Assembly (NCBI RefSeq): GCF_002878395.1
Contig: NC_061114.1
Coordinates: forward strand, 165,414,898-165,478,897
Direction: 5' to 3'
DNA from: Capsicum annuum
Lineage: Eukaryota > Streptophyta > Magnoliopsida > Solanales > Solanaceae
Length of the DNA stretch: 64,000 bases
Shown here piece by piece: positions 25,092 through 36,447 of the stretch. Position 1 is the first letter of the stretch. Each line of letters opens with the position of its first letter. A model generated the notes under the pieces. It ran no database searches and was not told the DNA's origin. It saw nothing but the letters and a program-made list of their open reading frames with translations. Made by a program: the position numbers and the translations under genes.

Positions 25092-26205
25092 CTAAAGGAA
25101 CAATAAAAAAGGATCACGAAGACATTTCCTTAACATGGAGACACGAAATATTGCATGAACCAAGATCAAGCTAGAAGGAAACTCCAATTTGTAAGAAAAA
25201 ATTCCAACCCTCCATACATCATAACGATCAATATATTGAGGACTGAGCTTTTCTTTTTTACCAAAACGCTCTACTTCCTTCATGTGAGATACCTTGAGGA
25301 AAACTTTATCACCAACCTCAAACTCTAAGTCTCTATGCCTTACATCTGCATAGGACTTTTGGTGACTTTGGGAAGCTTTAAGCCTATCCCGAATCACCTT
25401 TGCCTTCTCCACAACCTGGTAAACCAAGTCAGGACCAAACATATCTGCCTCACCAAGCTTGAACCAACCAATAGGAGATCTATACTTGCTACTATACAAT
25501 GCCTCAAAAAGAGCTATATCAATACTAGAATGGTAGCTATTGTAGTAAGAAAAATCCACCAAAGGTAGATAATCAACCCAATTTCCACCATAATCAACCA
25601 CATAAGCCCAAAGGATATCCTCCAATGTCTGAATAGTTCTTTCTTCTTGTCCTTCCATTTGAGGATGAAAAGCAGTACTCAGACTCAAATTCGTACCCAA
25701 TCCTTTCTGAAAAGACTGCCAAAAATAGGATGAGAGCTGCATACCATGATCAAAGATAATCAAAATAGGTACTCCATGCAGCATCATAATCTTCTGAAGA
25801 TATTACTTCATATAATCCTCCATCAAGAAGGTAGTTCTCACTAGCAAGAAGGGATTAGACTTTGTCATCCTATCCACGATGACCTAAATTGAATCATATT
25901 GATTCCAAGAACGAGAAAGAACGATAATGAAGTCTATATTGATTACCTCCCATTTCTATTTGGGCAAAACAATCTCTTGATACAACCCACCAGGTCTCAT
26001 GTACTCAACTTTAACGTGTTGACATACCATTCACTTGGCTAAAAAATCAGCCACATCCCTTTTCATACCATTCCACTAATACATCTCCTTGAGATCATGT
26101 TACATCTTCATGAAACCGGGATGAAAGACATATCATGACTAATGTGCCTCAACCAAAATCTTTTGCCACAAACCATCGACATTAGGAATACACAACCTCC
26201 CTTGG
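25092..26205 (-). pseudogene. Element A integrase
   Basis: The C-terminal two thirds form one open frame of 231 codons (25787-25092). The zinc-binding part and the start of the core (26205-25790) contain stops, one near 25803. The core acidic residues can all be seen: NIDFI near 25930, FDHGMQLSS near 25745 and GQEERTIQTLEDIL near 25640, so the DDE set is intact in sequence although the frame is broken. Later landmarks are NWVDYLPLVDFSYYNSYHSS, the SPIGWFKLGE segment, DRLKASQSHQKSYAD and DKVFLKVSHMK. The motif spacing matches gypsy integrases. Without a continuous polyprotein it cannot be made from this copy. Confidence 0.85.
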
Positions 26206-26207
26206 TA

Positions 26208-26848
26208 CTATATGGTACCATCGCTACTAAGCTCAAACACCATTACTTTCTGCATATCTATATCACTCTTGATTTTCATCAAGATAGGATCTAACACTTG
26301 CTTCTCCTTAATATCTGCACCAAGAGACAACCTAACCACTTTCTGTACCATTATACCTCCATCCTTGGAGTCCAAGAGGTGAACTCCAATATTAGCTAAG
26401 TGGTTAATATCTTTCACCAATTCCCATTTTCCTTCCTCTACATAATCCAAACTCCCCATGGATAACCATCTAAGAGCATCAACAACCATGATAGCCTTAC
26501 TTGGGTGATAGTGAAGACTCATATCATAGTCCTTGAGAAGCTTCAACCATCTCCTCTATCTGAGATTAAGCTCTTTCTAAGTGAACACATACTATAGACT
26601 CTTATGATCATAAAAGATGCCTACGTGTATCCACACAAATAATGAATCCATATTTTCAAGGAAAAAACCATTGCCAACAGCTCCAAATCATGAGTAGGAT
26701 AATTTCTCTTATGTACCTTTAATTTTCTAGAAGCATAGGAAATTACCTTCCCATGCTGCATCAATACACAGCCAAGACCTACCCGAGATGTATCATAATA
26801 GACCATAAGCCCATCATTTCCTTCTGGAAAAGTCAAAACTAGAGCCAA
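26208..26848 (-). pseudogene. Element A RNase H and connection
   Basis: Two open stretches cover it. The first (26848-26621) reads [20 protein letters not shown], then [20 protein letters not shown], then [14 protein letters not shown]. It holds the first aspartate (YYD) and the glutamate (DLEL). A stop region (26550-26620) hides the third acidic residue. The second stretch (26546-26208) is the connection domain: LLKDYDMSLHYHPSKA, VVDALRWLSMGSL, and DSKDGGIMVQK. The usual ADALSR motif reads VDALRW. The domain would digest template RNA during reverse transcription. Confidence 0.8.
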
Positions 26849-27820
26849 AGTTAGCTTATCTTTTAACTTCTAGAAACTTCTCTTACAAGTATCCGACAAA
26901 GAAAACTTTGCCTTATTCGGAGTCAACTTAGTCAAAGGAGCAGCTATCATCGAAAAGCTCTCCATAAACTGCTTATAATATCCAGCATAGCCCAAGAAAC
27001 TCTGAATATCGATTAAAGTTGTGGGTCTAGGCTACCTTTTAACTATAACCACCTTTTGCGGATCCACCATGATCCCCTCGCTAGAAAAAATATGACCAAG
27101 AAAAGTCACAGCATTCAACCAAAACTCATACTTGGAGAACTTGGCATACAACTGTTGTTCCTTCAAGGTTTGCAATACCACACGGAGGTGATTAGCATAA
27201 TCCACCTCACTTTTGGAATAAACCATAATTTCATCAATAAACTCAATGATGAATAGATCCAAGAACTACCTGAAAACCCTATTCATCAAATCCGTAAATG
27301 TCATCGGGGCATTAGTCAATCCAAATGACATCACCAAGAATTCAAAGTGCCCATACCAAGTATGAAAAGCCATCTTAGGGATATCCTTCTTCCTAATCTT
27401 AAGCTGATGATACCCATACTGAAGATCTATCTTAGAAAAGAACTTGGCACCTTGCAACTGATTAAATAAGTCATCCATCCTTGAAAAGGGATTCTTGTTC
27501 TTGACCATCACCTTATTCAACTGATGATACTCAATGCACATTCTAAGGGAACCATCTTTCTTGTGAACGAACAACAACAGTACACCACACGGAGACACAC
27601 TAGGATGAATAAACCCCTTAGCTAAAAGATCATTAAGTTGCTCGTTGAGTTCCCTCAACTTAGTCGGAGTTATTCTATATCTATGAATAGAAATTGGATA
27701 AGTTTCCGGAACCAAATCAATACCAAAATCTATTTTCCTATTCGGAGGAACACTAGGAAGATCATCTGGAAAGACTTTCCTAGTTAGAATCTTTAACCTG
27801 AACCAAGTGATAAAGACCAC
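26849..27820 (-). pseudogene. Element A reverse transcriptase
   Basis: The fingers and palm are open from 27820 to 27266: [72 protein letters not shown] and [13 protein letters not shown] stop then separates the rest (27262-27032), which has the catalytic motif and the KFSKYEFWLN..FLGHIFSSEGI thumb segment. The catalytic motif reads FIDE where the family has FIDD, so the second aspartate has become glutamate. The last 180 bases lead into RNase H with stops. One active-site change plus the frame breaks make it inactive. Confidence 0.85.
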
Positions 27821-27895
27821 CTTTAGAGATTAGCCTCTGATCTCTAAGATAAGAAATAAACCTCCTCTTAGTAGCTAGGGAACCACCATCCCACT

Positions 27896-28214
27896 CTATA
27901 ATCGATTCATCAGGGAACCTAAAGACAACTTTACGAGTCCGACAATCCAAGGACGCTTAACAAGAATATAACTAATCCATCCATAGAATAATATCAAAAA
28001 CCACCATATCAAGTTCAAATAAATCCACCAAAGTCCACCTACCACCAACAGAAACCACACAACCCTTATAGTCTTTCTTAGCAATAACCGAGTCACCTAC
28101 AGGGATAAAAATAGAAAAAAGATCTGAAATAATCTCAGGATAAAAACCAATACATACAACCACAAATGGGATCAAAAAGGAAAAGGTGGACCCTAGATCA
28201 AGCAAACAATACAC
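27896..28214 (-). pseudogene. Element A protease
   Basis: Overlapping frames cover a retroviral-type aspartic protease. The active-site loop reads LLDLGSTFSFL, where the family has D-S/T-G: the aspartate is kept and the middle residue is leucine. The strand after the flap reads GRWTLVDLFELDMVVFDIIL and ends in WMD, matching DFDVILGMDWL. A frame change near 28000-28090 splits the domain. It would have cut the Gag-Pol polyprotein. Confidence 0.7.
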
Positions 28215-28439
28215 ATCATGAGAAAAAAGTTATATCGTACCAGTAACGACATCACACAATGCCTCAGATTCCTACAAAGATGTCAGAACATACAACCTAT
28301 TTAGGCTAGCACTATAAATAGAAGAAGTGATAGAAGTGGACGCAGAACCACCAGGTGTAGTAGCAAAAGATGAAGCCACGAATACCTTATTTAATCCTGT
28401 AGCAACCTTATTAATCAGATAATCCTTGAGTCGATGGCC

Positions 28440-29400
28440 TGCCTAGTCACACTTAAAGCATTTATCCCTTTATCGCTATAACCCCAATGAGGACGACCAT
28501 AAAATCGGCAAGGAGGGCATGAAGATACCGAATGACCCCCACTCACCTGAAATTGGGCACCCTGTGCCCAAAAATTATCACCACCCTAAGGACGCCTGCC
28601 ACCTAACTGCTTCAGGTAAAGAGCACTAGCAGTAGAGAAGGATCTAGAACTCTCCTACTACTTTTGCTGTCATTTGTTTCCATTATGCCCACCTTGAGAC
28701 TGAGTACCTCTCCGATCAGAAAACTTGTTCCTCTTACCTTGCCGATCTCCAAACTCTGCCTGTTTTCTCTTCTCATCCTCTACTTGCTGCATATGAATAG
28801 TCAACCTAGAAATGTCCATATCTTTAATCAGCAACGCAGTCTTTCTATCTAAGATAAAATCCCGATTGAACTCTAAAGAAAACTTTCTCATCCTAGCTCT
28901 CATGTCAGCCACTAAATTAGGAGCATACCTTGACAACTGATGAAATTTCAAAGCATATTCCCTGAAAGTTGTTCTCCCTTGCTTAAGATTCACAAACTCC
29001 TAAATCTTTACTTCCATCAGCTCTTGAGGAAAGAAACCATCCAAAAAGGCACCAGAGAAAGAATCCCATAAGGATGACTCCTCCACATCTCCTTTATCAC
29101 TATCCCACTCTTCTTACCATTGGTACACAATATCCTTCAGTTGATAAGTTGTAAAGTTTACTCCTTCTACATTAGTAGCCTATATCACGCTAAATATCTT
29201 CTCCATATCATCCAAGAAACCCTGAAGATCCTCCTCCACCTTCACACCAGTAAAAGTAGGAGGATTCAATTTCATAAATTGACCAACCCTTGTGGCCTCA
29301 ATAGACAACCCACCAAATGTATCCTGCTCAGCCTGAGCAGCAACCAATTGAGAAATAGTACGAATAAATTGGTCACCTCACCTTGAGGAGGACTAGTAGC
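28440..29400 (-). pseudogene. Element A gag (capsid and zinc knuckle)
   Basis: The N-terminal part in one frame contains LVAAQAEQD..GGLSIEATRV and FMKLNPPTFTGVK (29365-29245), the usual Gag start of this clade. The best open stretch (28993-28670) reads NLKQGRTTFREYALKFHQLS, then RYAPNLVADMRARMRKFSLE, then KRKQAEFGDRQGKRNKF. A decayed zinc-knuckle segment at 28525-28440 begins CPPCRFYGRPHWG, and further expected cysteines are lost. Stops occur between blocks. Gag packages element RNA into particles. Confidence 0.75.
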
Positions 29401-29730
29401 AATTAAAGGAACTTTAGAACTATCGGGATAGGACCCTGAGATTAAAAATGAACTTCGAACGTAGGACATACCCCATCAATATTGTCCCTAAATGGGACTG
29501 AAGAGTTTTCTTATGCTCCAGATCGTCGAGGCATAATCTAAAAGTGAACAACCAAGGATTAGACAAGAATTTCATGACTTAGACTCTAGGTTTAAAAATA
29601 GAATACCAAGAAAGTGAAACATTCCTAATGCCTTGTAGCATCTCTCTTATAAGTGTAGCGCACTACACACCCCTAAAAGAGACTCTACTCGACACAGCTC
29701 TATGGATTCCTAATTGACCATGAACCTAGG
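29401..29730 (-). other. Element A untranslated leader
   Basis: This is the sequence between the primer site and gag. It matches the B leader at 36181-36430 in layout, for example GAGGCATAATCTAAAA near 29530 and GAGGCACAATCTAAAA near 36230. No coding content is expected. An open stretch that overlaps its left part is an out-of-frame reading of gag. Confidence 0.55.
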
Positions 29731-29743
29731 GCTCTAATACAAA
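29731..29743 (-). promoter_or_regulatory. Element A primer-binding site (degraded)
   Basis: The sense strand reads TTTGTATTAGAGC, a mutated form of TGGTATCAGAGC (initiator-Met tRNA primer site), two bases from the 5' LTR that starts at 29746. Confidence 0.65.
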
Positions 29744-29745
29744 TA

Positions 29746-32155
29746 TGATACAACCCAATCGAGGGCCTTATCATAATAGGTATCCCAAGTCTGATCGAGA
29801 ACACAAACCACCACCGTTACCCAATCCAACCTCCAATCGCCCGCCTTGAGTTGGATGAATTTCGAGCATATAATAAGATAGTGTAATAGATCACATAAAG
29901 ACTCTGGGATCAAATCACAACCATGACTGACCCAATTGAGTCCAGCCATCCCATATCAACTGTCCCACCATACCAAACCAAACTAATACCAAACAAGGGC
30001 TATAAACCAGTCAATAACCAAATAAGTTTCAAAATATAATATGATTAGTCCCAAAATAAGATATGATGAAACAGTGGGAAATTATGTCCAATGATGTCAT
30101 CTCCAATTCTAATGCCAATATTAAGGCTGACACCAATATTGATTCCGCCCATTCCAACCCATAGCAGTACCACAAAGCCTCTACCGAAAAGATTAAGAAT
30201 ATTCAATTGGGACATGCCCCCAACTATAACCAAAACTAATAGCAAAAAATAAATTATAATGTCTAAAAATATCCATAACATGAAATAGAGCCTTTAGAAA
30301 AGATAAAACCTCACCACTTCAATACAACAGCTGTCCCCGAGTCAATCACTATATAAGAGGAGTAAAACAGTCAATTTTTGCATAGCGTGGTTATACAGCC
30401 GCCCAAATATGGGTTAGCGAGTGATTGCTAGCATGAACTCAAGATAAGGATAAAATAATGTCATTTATAAAATAAAGTAAAACTATCCGTATGCACACAA
30501 CCATACATATATATAACCAAGCCTGGAAAAGGAACTAAGTTTTGCATGTCATTAAAGCCTTTACATAGGTTGTGTAGCTTTGTTGTCCTAAACCATCCAC
30601 GGGCTATATGGGTTTAGCTCCCCATACTGAAAGGTCCCTAGTGATTGAAGCTACACGACTAGGGAAGAAAACCTGTAATGACTAGTACATCCCCAAATAT
30701 AGTGTGACATCATACACACAGTCACCAAGACCAACCTCATATCGACAAATATAAGTTTCTAGTTTTGTTCTCCCTAGGACTTCTACCTTCCACGACTTTG
30801 ATACATTCCCATCATTATTGGCAAATTAAAACCATTACCATGAAACCAACCAATCCATTAGCTATTTATTAACCAAGGCCATTAATAGTGGTATCATAAT
30901 ACCAACAATAACTTGCAAGTTTTGTCTATCACCAACTATATATTGGTTTAAGGGATTCCATGTACCCTTCTCGATTTACAATTAACCAAAACCATGGCCA
31001 TCAGGGCCTTTCCAACCCATTTAAAACAATTTAAACCAATCATATCATTTAGGATTCCATTACCAAGTTTAAACCATGCATAAATTCCATTAAAAAACAA
31101 CATTATAATAAAAACATTGTTAAAGTCATTTTATCAAACACATTGGGGAATAATATTTCCAAAACCAAAGTCCATTACCAAAGAACCATTCCCATGTAAC
31201 CAATTATACAAAACTACCTTTAATCCATATAAAAGCATAATTAAAACATGGGAAAACCATAACCAGCCATTTATAACCAAAACCCCCAAATCATATTTGA
31301 AAACCCAAAATCATATAATAATGAAATCATAAAAACATTGTATAAAACCATGCCTTTATTTGGAACTAGCAATGAGGGAAGAGAACATCCCTTAATTGCC
31401 AAAGTAGACGGAGAGAAACCACTAACAAGATCCCCAAATTAGTCCTCTAGTTGAACTACTAGTTTTCTTGCCCAAAAACTCTTGAGAGAATTATAAAGTG
31501 TTTAGGAAGAGTTTACAATTGTTAATGAATTGAATAATATAGTAAATAACCTCCCAAGTGGGTTAGAAGTCATGGAACCTTATTAGGATAAGTGGGGAAT
31601 GTCCAAAATACCCCCACTTAAATTGCACAAAATCCCATCACAAGGGTACGTATAACCCTCACGAGTCGTACCCTTTGATTTAAGTGGCACCCATCACTCG
31701 TATCCAAACCCTTAACTATTTGACCCAACACTTTTCAGTGTACAAATCATCCTACCAAAGTCGGATCAATAACATATGATTTGTACCATTTACCCATATC
31801 CTTGGCAAGGTAAAATCATAAGAGGTTTGAATACTGTCCACTTTATGAGTCCTAGGTGCGATTCATACCCTGACTTACAGCTCCTGGTAAGCTACTCGTA
31901 CTCAGATCCAACTTAAGTTAACAAGTCTAAGGTTAAGTAAAGAAACCAAACAATTTGTATCCGACCATATGATGCATACCACCAAGTCATATCCATTCTA
32001 GTGACCAAAATCCATCCCACCAACCAACACTGGTCAACATCTGACTCGATCATACCATTCGTACCCCAATATACAGCTCGTACCCATGAGTCGTATTGGG
32101 TCCAGACATTAGAATTTTAGGAAATTTTCAAAGGCCCAGAAACCAGGATGTTTTA
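29746..32155 (-). repeat. Element A 5' LTR (right)
   Basis: It starts TGATACAACCCAATCGAGG and ends GGATGTTTTA. It is about 2.4 kb and aligns with the left LTR from its 60th base on. After 32155 the sequence continues as B LTR (CATCTTCCATGATGC, matching GTCCTCCATGATACT at 37335-37352). Regulatory sites for transcription of A would lie here, but no clear TATA box is conserved in both copies. Confidence 0.85.
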
Positions 32156-32308
32156 CTTCATCTTCCATGATGCATATATATAAGTATAAACTAAGGGGAT
32201 TCTCGTGTACCCATAAGTATATGGTCACCATGACCAACTCTCATGTCAGTAAACATTAGTTTCCTGTGTCCGTCCATTGGACTCACACCTTCAAGGTAAG
32301 CTATCACA
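32156..32308 (-). repeat. Element B left LTR, middle part
   Basis: It aligns with 37335-37485: AAGTATATGGTCACCATGAC, CATGAGTTTC/CATTAGTTTC, TTGACTCACA/TGGACTCACA, and AGCTAT.ACAAC. The alignment with the LTR ends at ACAAC (32306-32310). Confidence 0.8.
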
Positions 32309-32938
32309 ACATGCACTTGGCCATAAAATTAGATATCACAACCCACCAATTTCCAGTATCAATCTCTTGATACAATCCTTACTGCCTCATGTGTTCAACT
32401 TTAACCTATTGACATACCATACAATTGTCTACAAAATTAGTTGCATCCCTCTTTATATTATTCCACCAATACATCTTCTTAAGGTTATGATACATTTTCT
32501 TTGAACCAGGATGAACAACATAGCATGACTTATGAATCTCAGCCAAGACCCTCTCGTGTAAACCATCGACGTCATGGACATATAACCTCTCTTAGTACTG
32601 CAAAGTACCATCACCACTGATCTCAAAAGCCATCACCTTCTACCCACCTACATCATCCTTGATCCTAGTTAAGACACGATCTAACATCTATTTCTCCTTG
32701 ATTTTAGCACCAAGAGATGACCTCACCATTTTTTGCACCAAAACACCACCTTTCTCAGAGTCCAAGAGACAAACTCCAAGGTTAGCCAAGTAGTGAATAT
32801 CCTTCACCAACTTCCCTTCTCCTTATCTATGTGAGCTAGACTCCCCATAGATAACCAGCTAAGAGCATCAATAACCATATTAGATTTACCTAGGTGGTAG
32901 TGAAGACTCGTGTCATAATTCTTGAGAAACTCAAGTTT
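32309..32938 (-). repeat. Pol-derived patch inside the B LTR
   Basis: In place of about 920 bases of LTR (the part at roughly 37486-38400 in the right copy) there are about 630 bases matching the integrase zinc domain and RNase H connection of B at 34465-35055. Examples are TCTCTTGATA.AATCC, TTGACATACCATAC, GGATGAACAACATAGC, and GAGTCCAAGAGA.AAACTC. The first 30 bases match 34548-34577, and then the copy jumps back to about 34465, so that piece occurs twice. It is not expressed as such. It looks like a recombination or template-switch product. Confidence 0.75.
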
Positions 32939-33226
32939 CACTCATACCATGCGAGTAGTACCCTTAAATCATATCCAAGACAGAATCAAAGGGATTGGAC
33001 ATTGGACAACATACAAATTGGACTATACCACTCGTACCATCTCCATACGACCCTTATGATGCCCATTCATACCTTAGATAAAAACCACCTAAAATCACAC
33101 TGAATAACATACAACCAAGACCCTTTAAATCATATCCACATCATACGACAAGTACCCTTAAGTCATATGATGTCTAGAAGCTCAAAGCCCAGGAAACTTC
33201 TAAGGATCAAAATCCAGGATGTTTCA
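32939..33226 (-). repeat. Element B left LTR, inner end
   Basis: It aligns with 38405-38704: CCAAGACAGAATCAAA, GGACA(C/T)TGGACAACATAC, CCACATCATACGACAAGTAC, AGAAGCTCAAA. It ends GGATGTTTCA at 33226. Confidence 0.85.
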
Positions 33227-33238
33227 ATCCTCCCTCAC
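33227..33238 (-). promoter_or_regulatory. Element B polypurine tract
   Basis: The plus strand ATCCTCCCTCAC directly after the LTR end gives a GTGAGGGAGGAT tract on the sense strand, in the same position as in A, C and D. Confidence 0.7.
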
Positions 33239-33369
33239 TTGGATCATTCATCCTCGAATAATGTAACGAAGCAGTACTAGAATGATTTAAACCCCCAAAC
33301 ATCTCTACCCTTATCTTTAAGACAAAAAATAAAGTACCGTGGAATTTAACTTTCCTTTAACAAAGTTTG

Positions 33370-33825
33370 AAAACAAAGACGTTATGAAGAACACATACCT
33401 TCTGCACAAATTTTTAGAGTAGAAAACAGGAATGGATGCTTGGACTATATATCCTCTTTGGCTTCCCATGTTGCCTTTTCAACCTTATGGTTTCTCCATA
33501 GAACCTTTACCGAGGCCATATCCTCGATCTACAATTGATGAACCTGTCGATCTAAGATCACAACTGGGACCTCTTCATAAGACAAAGAGTCCAAACTACC
33601 AATAGACTTGATAGGCAGAATTTGCAAAGAATCACTAATACACTTTCTCAACATAGAGACATAGAACATTGGGTGAAGGGAGCTCAAACTAGAAGGCAAC
33701 TCCAACTCATAGGCAACATTGCCAACTATTCTAAAAATTACATAAGGACCCACATACTGGGGACTAAGATTCCCTTTCTTACCAAATTGCATTACTCCCT
33801 TCATGGGAGACACATTTAATAACAC
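33370..33825 (-). pseudogene. Element B integrase C-terminus and chromodomain
   Basis: An open stretch (33825-33529) reads LLNVSPMKGVMQFGKKGNLS, then PQYVGPYVIFRIVGNVAYEL, then HPMFYVSMLRKCISDSLQ, and YEEVPVVILDRQVHQL. The chromodomain continues to about 33400 in other frames. This copy keeps the GPYVIFRIVGNVAYEL segment better than A. It belongs to the same polyprotein as the integrase core to its right. Confidence 0.8.
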
Positions 33826-34667
33826 CTTATCATCAACCTCAAACTCTAACTGTCTTTACCTTATATCTGTATAGGACTTTAAGTAACTTTTGGCAGCCCT
33901 CAGCCTATCCCAAATCACATTCACCTTTTCCATAGCCTGGTGAACCAAATTTGGGCAAAATATTTTTGCTTCACCAACCTCAAATCATCATATAGGAGAT
34001 TTACACCTCCTACCATGTAAGTTTTCAAATGGAGTCATCCTATGCTAGAGTGATAGCTATTATTGCAAGCAAACTCTACAAGAGGTAAGTGATCAATCCA
34101 ACTACTACCATAGTGAATCATGTAAGAACTAAGCATATCTTTCAATATCTAAATAGTCCTTTCTGCTTGCCCATCCGACTATGGGTGAAAATAAGTACAA
34201 AGACTAACCTTAGTCCTAAAACCTCTCTAGAATAACCTCCAAAAGTGATATGTAAACTGCATACCACGATCAGAGATGATAGAAATAGGCACTCTATACA
34301 ACTTTACGATCTCATGAAGATACAACCTCGTATAATCCTCAGCCGAGAAGTTAGTCCTCACTATCAAAAAGTGAGTTGACTTTGTCAACCTATCCATGAT
34401 GAACCAAATTGAATCAAATTGGTTATGAGATCTAGGAATACCGATAATGAAATCCATATTGATTACTTCCTACTTCTATTCAGGCAACTCAATCTCTTGA
34501 TATAATCCTTCTAGCCTCATGAGCTCAACTTTTACTTGTTGACATACCATGTACTTGGCAACAAAATTAGCCATATCCTTCTTTATATTGTTCCACCAAT
34601 GCATATTCTTAAGGTCATGATATATTTTTGTCGAACCGGGATGAACAACATAGCGTGACTCATGCAC
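33826..34667 (-). pseudogene. Element B integrase core
   Basis: The zinc-binding part reads SRYVVHPGSTKIYHDLKNMH, then FVAKYMVCQQVKVEL (34655-34510), with the HHCC residues kept. The core shows all three acidic residues: MDFIIGIPRS (34457-34428), ISDRGMQFTY (near 34270) and GQAERTI (near 34165), followed by a stop. Two more stops interrupt the part between 34150 and 33830. The acidic set is intact, but the reading frame is not continuous. Confidence 0.8.
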
Positions 34668-35084
34668 TTAAGCCAAGACCATCTCATGCAAACCATTAAT
34701 GTTGGGGATAAATAAACTTTCTTGGTATTAAAAAGTACCACTACTACTAATCTTAAAACCATCACCTTCTGCCCACTGATATCACCTTTAATCTTAGTCA
34801 AGACAAGATCTAACATCTGTTTCTCCTTGATTTCAAAACCAAAAGATGACTGCGCCACTTTCTGCACCAACACATAACCATTCTCAAAGTCCAAGAGATA
34901 AACTCTAAGGTAAGACAAGCGGTGAATATCCTTCACCAACACTTGCTTCTTCTTATCCAAATAAGCTAGACTCCCCATGGATAACCTGCTAAGATCATTA
35001 ATGACCACCATAGCTTTACCTAGGTAGTAGTGAAGACTCATGTCATAATCTTTGAGAAACTTAAGACATTTTCTTTGCTTGATA
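34668..35084 (-). pseudogene. Element B RNase H connection (tail only)
   Basis: The sequence reads KDYDMSLHYYLGKAMVVIND, LSRLSMGSLAYLDKKKQVLV, DFENGYVLVQKVAQSSFGFE and KQMLDLVLTKIKGD. This is only the last part of RNase H plus connection. The catalytic part of RNase H, all of RT and all of protease are absent, because gag zinc-knuckle sequence begins directly at 35090. The junction is an internal deletion of roughly 2 kb or more, judged against element A. Confidence 0.75.
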
Positions 35085-35089
35085 AGTTC

Positions 35090-36180
35090 AACCAGTTTCT
35101 AAGTATATGTCATGGTTGACCACAGTTGATGCATTTGTACCTCCCTTCATCAAAGTAACCCCAATTTAATCTAGTATAAATCCTGCAAAAAGGGTGTGAT
35201 AGAGTTAACTGGGGCCCACTAGCCTAATATTGGGCACCTTCTGCCCTAAAGTTATTGCTACCATGGAAATGCCTATTACCTGGCAGCTTTGGGTAGGAAG
35301 AACTAGCCATCGAGAAAGACCTAGAATTGCTCCACTTATCTTTGGCAATTTACCACTATCCCTGCCACTCTGCTGTTGACCACCACCCTGCTAAAAAAAC
35401 CTGAACCTCTTACCTGACTCTCCTCTATTTTAGCCTGCTTCTTCTTTTCTTCCTGTACCTATTGCATGTACATAACCAACCTAGAGATATCCAAGTCTTT
35501 GATCAACAAAGCAGCCTTACATTCTAATATCAACTCTTTGGAAAACCCAAAAGCAAACTTTCTCATTTTATCCCTCATTTTAGAAATCATTTTTAAAGCA
35601 TACCGAGACAACTGGTGAAACTTCAAGGAATACTCCTCGACAGATATCTTACCTTTCTTCAAATTAACAAACTCTTCGGCCTTAGATTTTCTTAACTTTT
35701 GAGGAAAAAAGCGGTCCATAAATGCATTGGAAAAATCCTCCCATAGTGATGACTCATTAATGTCACCCCTTGCCTGATCCTATTCCTCGTGCCACTAGTA
35801 TGCCATATCCTTCAGTTGGTAGGCTGCAAACTCCAGACCCTCAATATTTAGGGCATGCATAACACAAAAGATCTTTCCATCTCATCCAGAAAACCTTGAG
35901 GGTATTACTCCACCTTAACACTAGCAAAGGTCAGAGGGTGCAACCTCATAAACTTGCCAACCCTTGTGGCCTTAGAATATGGAGTAATAAGAACACTATG
36001 CTCAGACTGAGTAGCTACCAATTGTGCCAACATTTGAATAGATTGATAAAACTCAACATTTATCCCTTCATCCTGAGGAGTCTGAGATAGACTAGAGAGA
36101 ACTGGTAGAACTCTAGAATAATCCAAAATTAGATCCCTAGACCGGGTTTGAATCCAATGAGTAGAGCGTGTCCTGTCCAC
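35090..36180 (-). pseudogene. Element B gag, truncated at the zinc knuckle
   Basis: The capsid N-terminal part is open (36180-35905): FYQSIQMLAQLVATQSEHSV, then SKATRVGKFMRLHPLTFASV. A second open stretch (35719-35459) reads EFVNLKKGKISVEEYSLKFH, QLSRYALKMISKMRDKMRKF and ALLIKDLDISRLVMYMQ. At 35150-35090 the zinc knuckle reads KCINCGQP, then a stop, then HIL, so two cysteines and the histidine of a CCHC box are still visible. The knuckle runs straight into RNase H tail sequence. Confidence 0.75.
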
Positions 36181-36430
36181 ATTATCCCTTATTAGGACAA
36201 AGGAGTTTTCATAAGCTTCAGATTATTGAGGCACAATCTAAAAAGTAAAAAAATAGGAGTTAGAGGAGAATTCAGGACCTTAAACTCTACAGCTTGAAAA
36301 CAGAACACAAGAAAGAGAAATATTCCTAAATGTCTCATAGCCTCTTCCTTATGAGTGTGCCACGCTACACACCTTTGAAAGAGACTCTACTTGAAACTGC
36401 TTTGTGGACTCCCAATGATCATAAATATAG
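36181..36430 (-). other. Element B untranslated leader
   Basis: It lies between gag and the primer site and matches the A leader (29401-29730) in several short blocks, including AGACTCTACT near 29680 and 36385. It is non-coding. Confidence 0.55.
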
Positions 36431-36443
36431 GGCTATGATACCA
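36431..36443 (-). promoter_or_regulatory. Element B primer-binding site
   Basis: The sense strand reads TGGTATCATAGCC, one base from the initiator-Met tRNA primer site TGGTATCAGAGCC. It is four bases from the 5' LTR start at 36448. Confidence 0.8.
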
Positions 36444-36447
36444 ACTA

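Larger units (their letters stand above)
22401..32155 (-). mobile_element. Element A: Tekay-type chromovirus nested in the LTR of B
   Basis: A nearly full-length minus-strand gypsy element has its 3' LTR at 22401-24701, polypurine tract at 24702, chromodomain, integrase, RNase H, RT, protease and gag up to 29400, primer site at 29731 and 5' LTR at 29746-32155. The flanks on both sides are B LTR sequence (before 22400 and from 32156), so A inserted into B. The left end has lost about 60 bases of its own LTR, and no target duplication survives. The coding region is broken by stops and frameshifts. Confidence 0.85.

Noticed and set aside
25092..28993. Endogenous pararetrovirus in place of a gypsy element
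   Set aside because: There are LTRs, a primer-binding site, a polypurine tract, an integrase with DDE residues and a chromodomain, and no movement-protein-like segment. All point to a Tekay/Del chromovirus.
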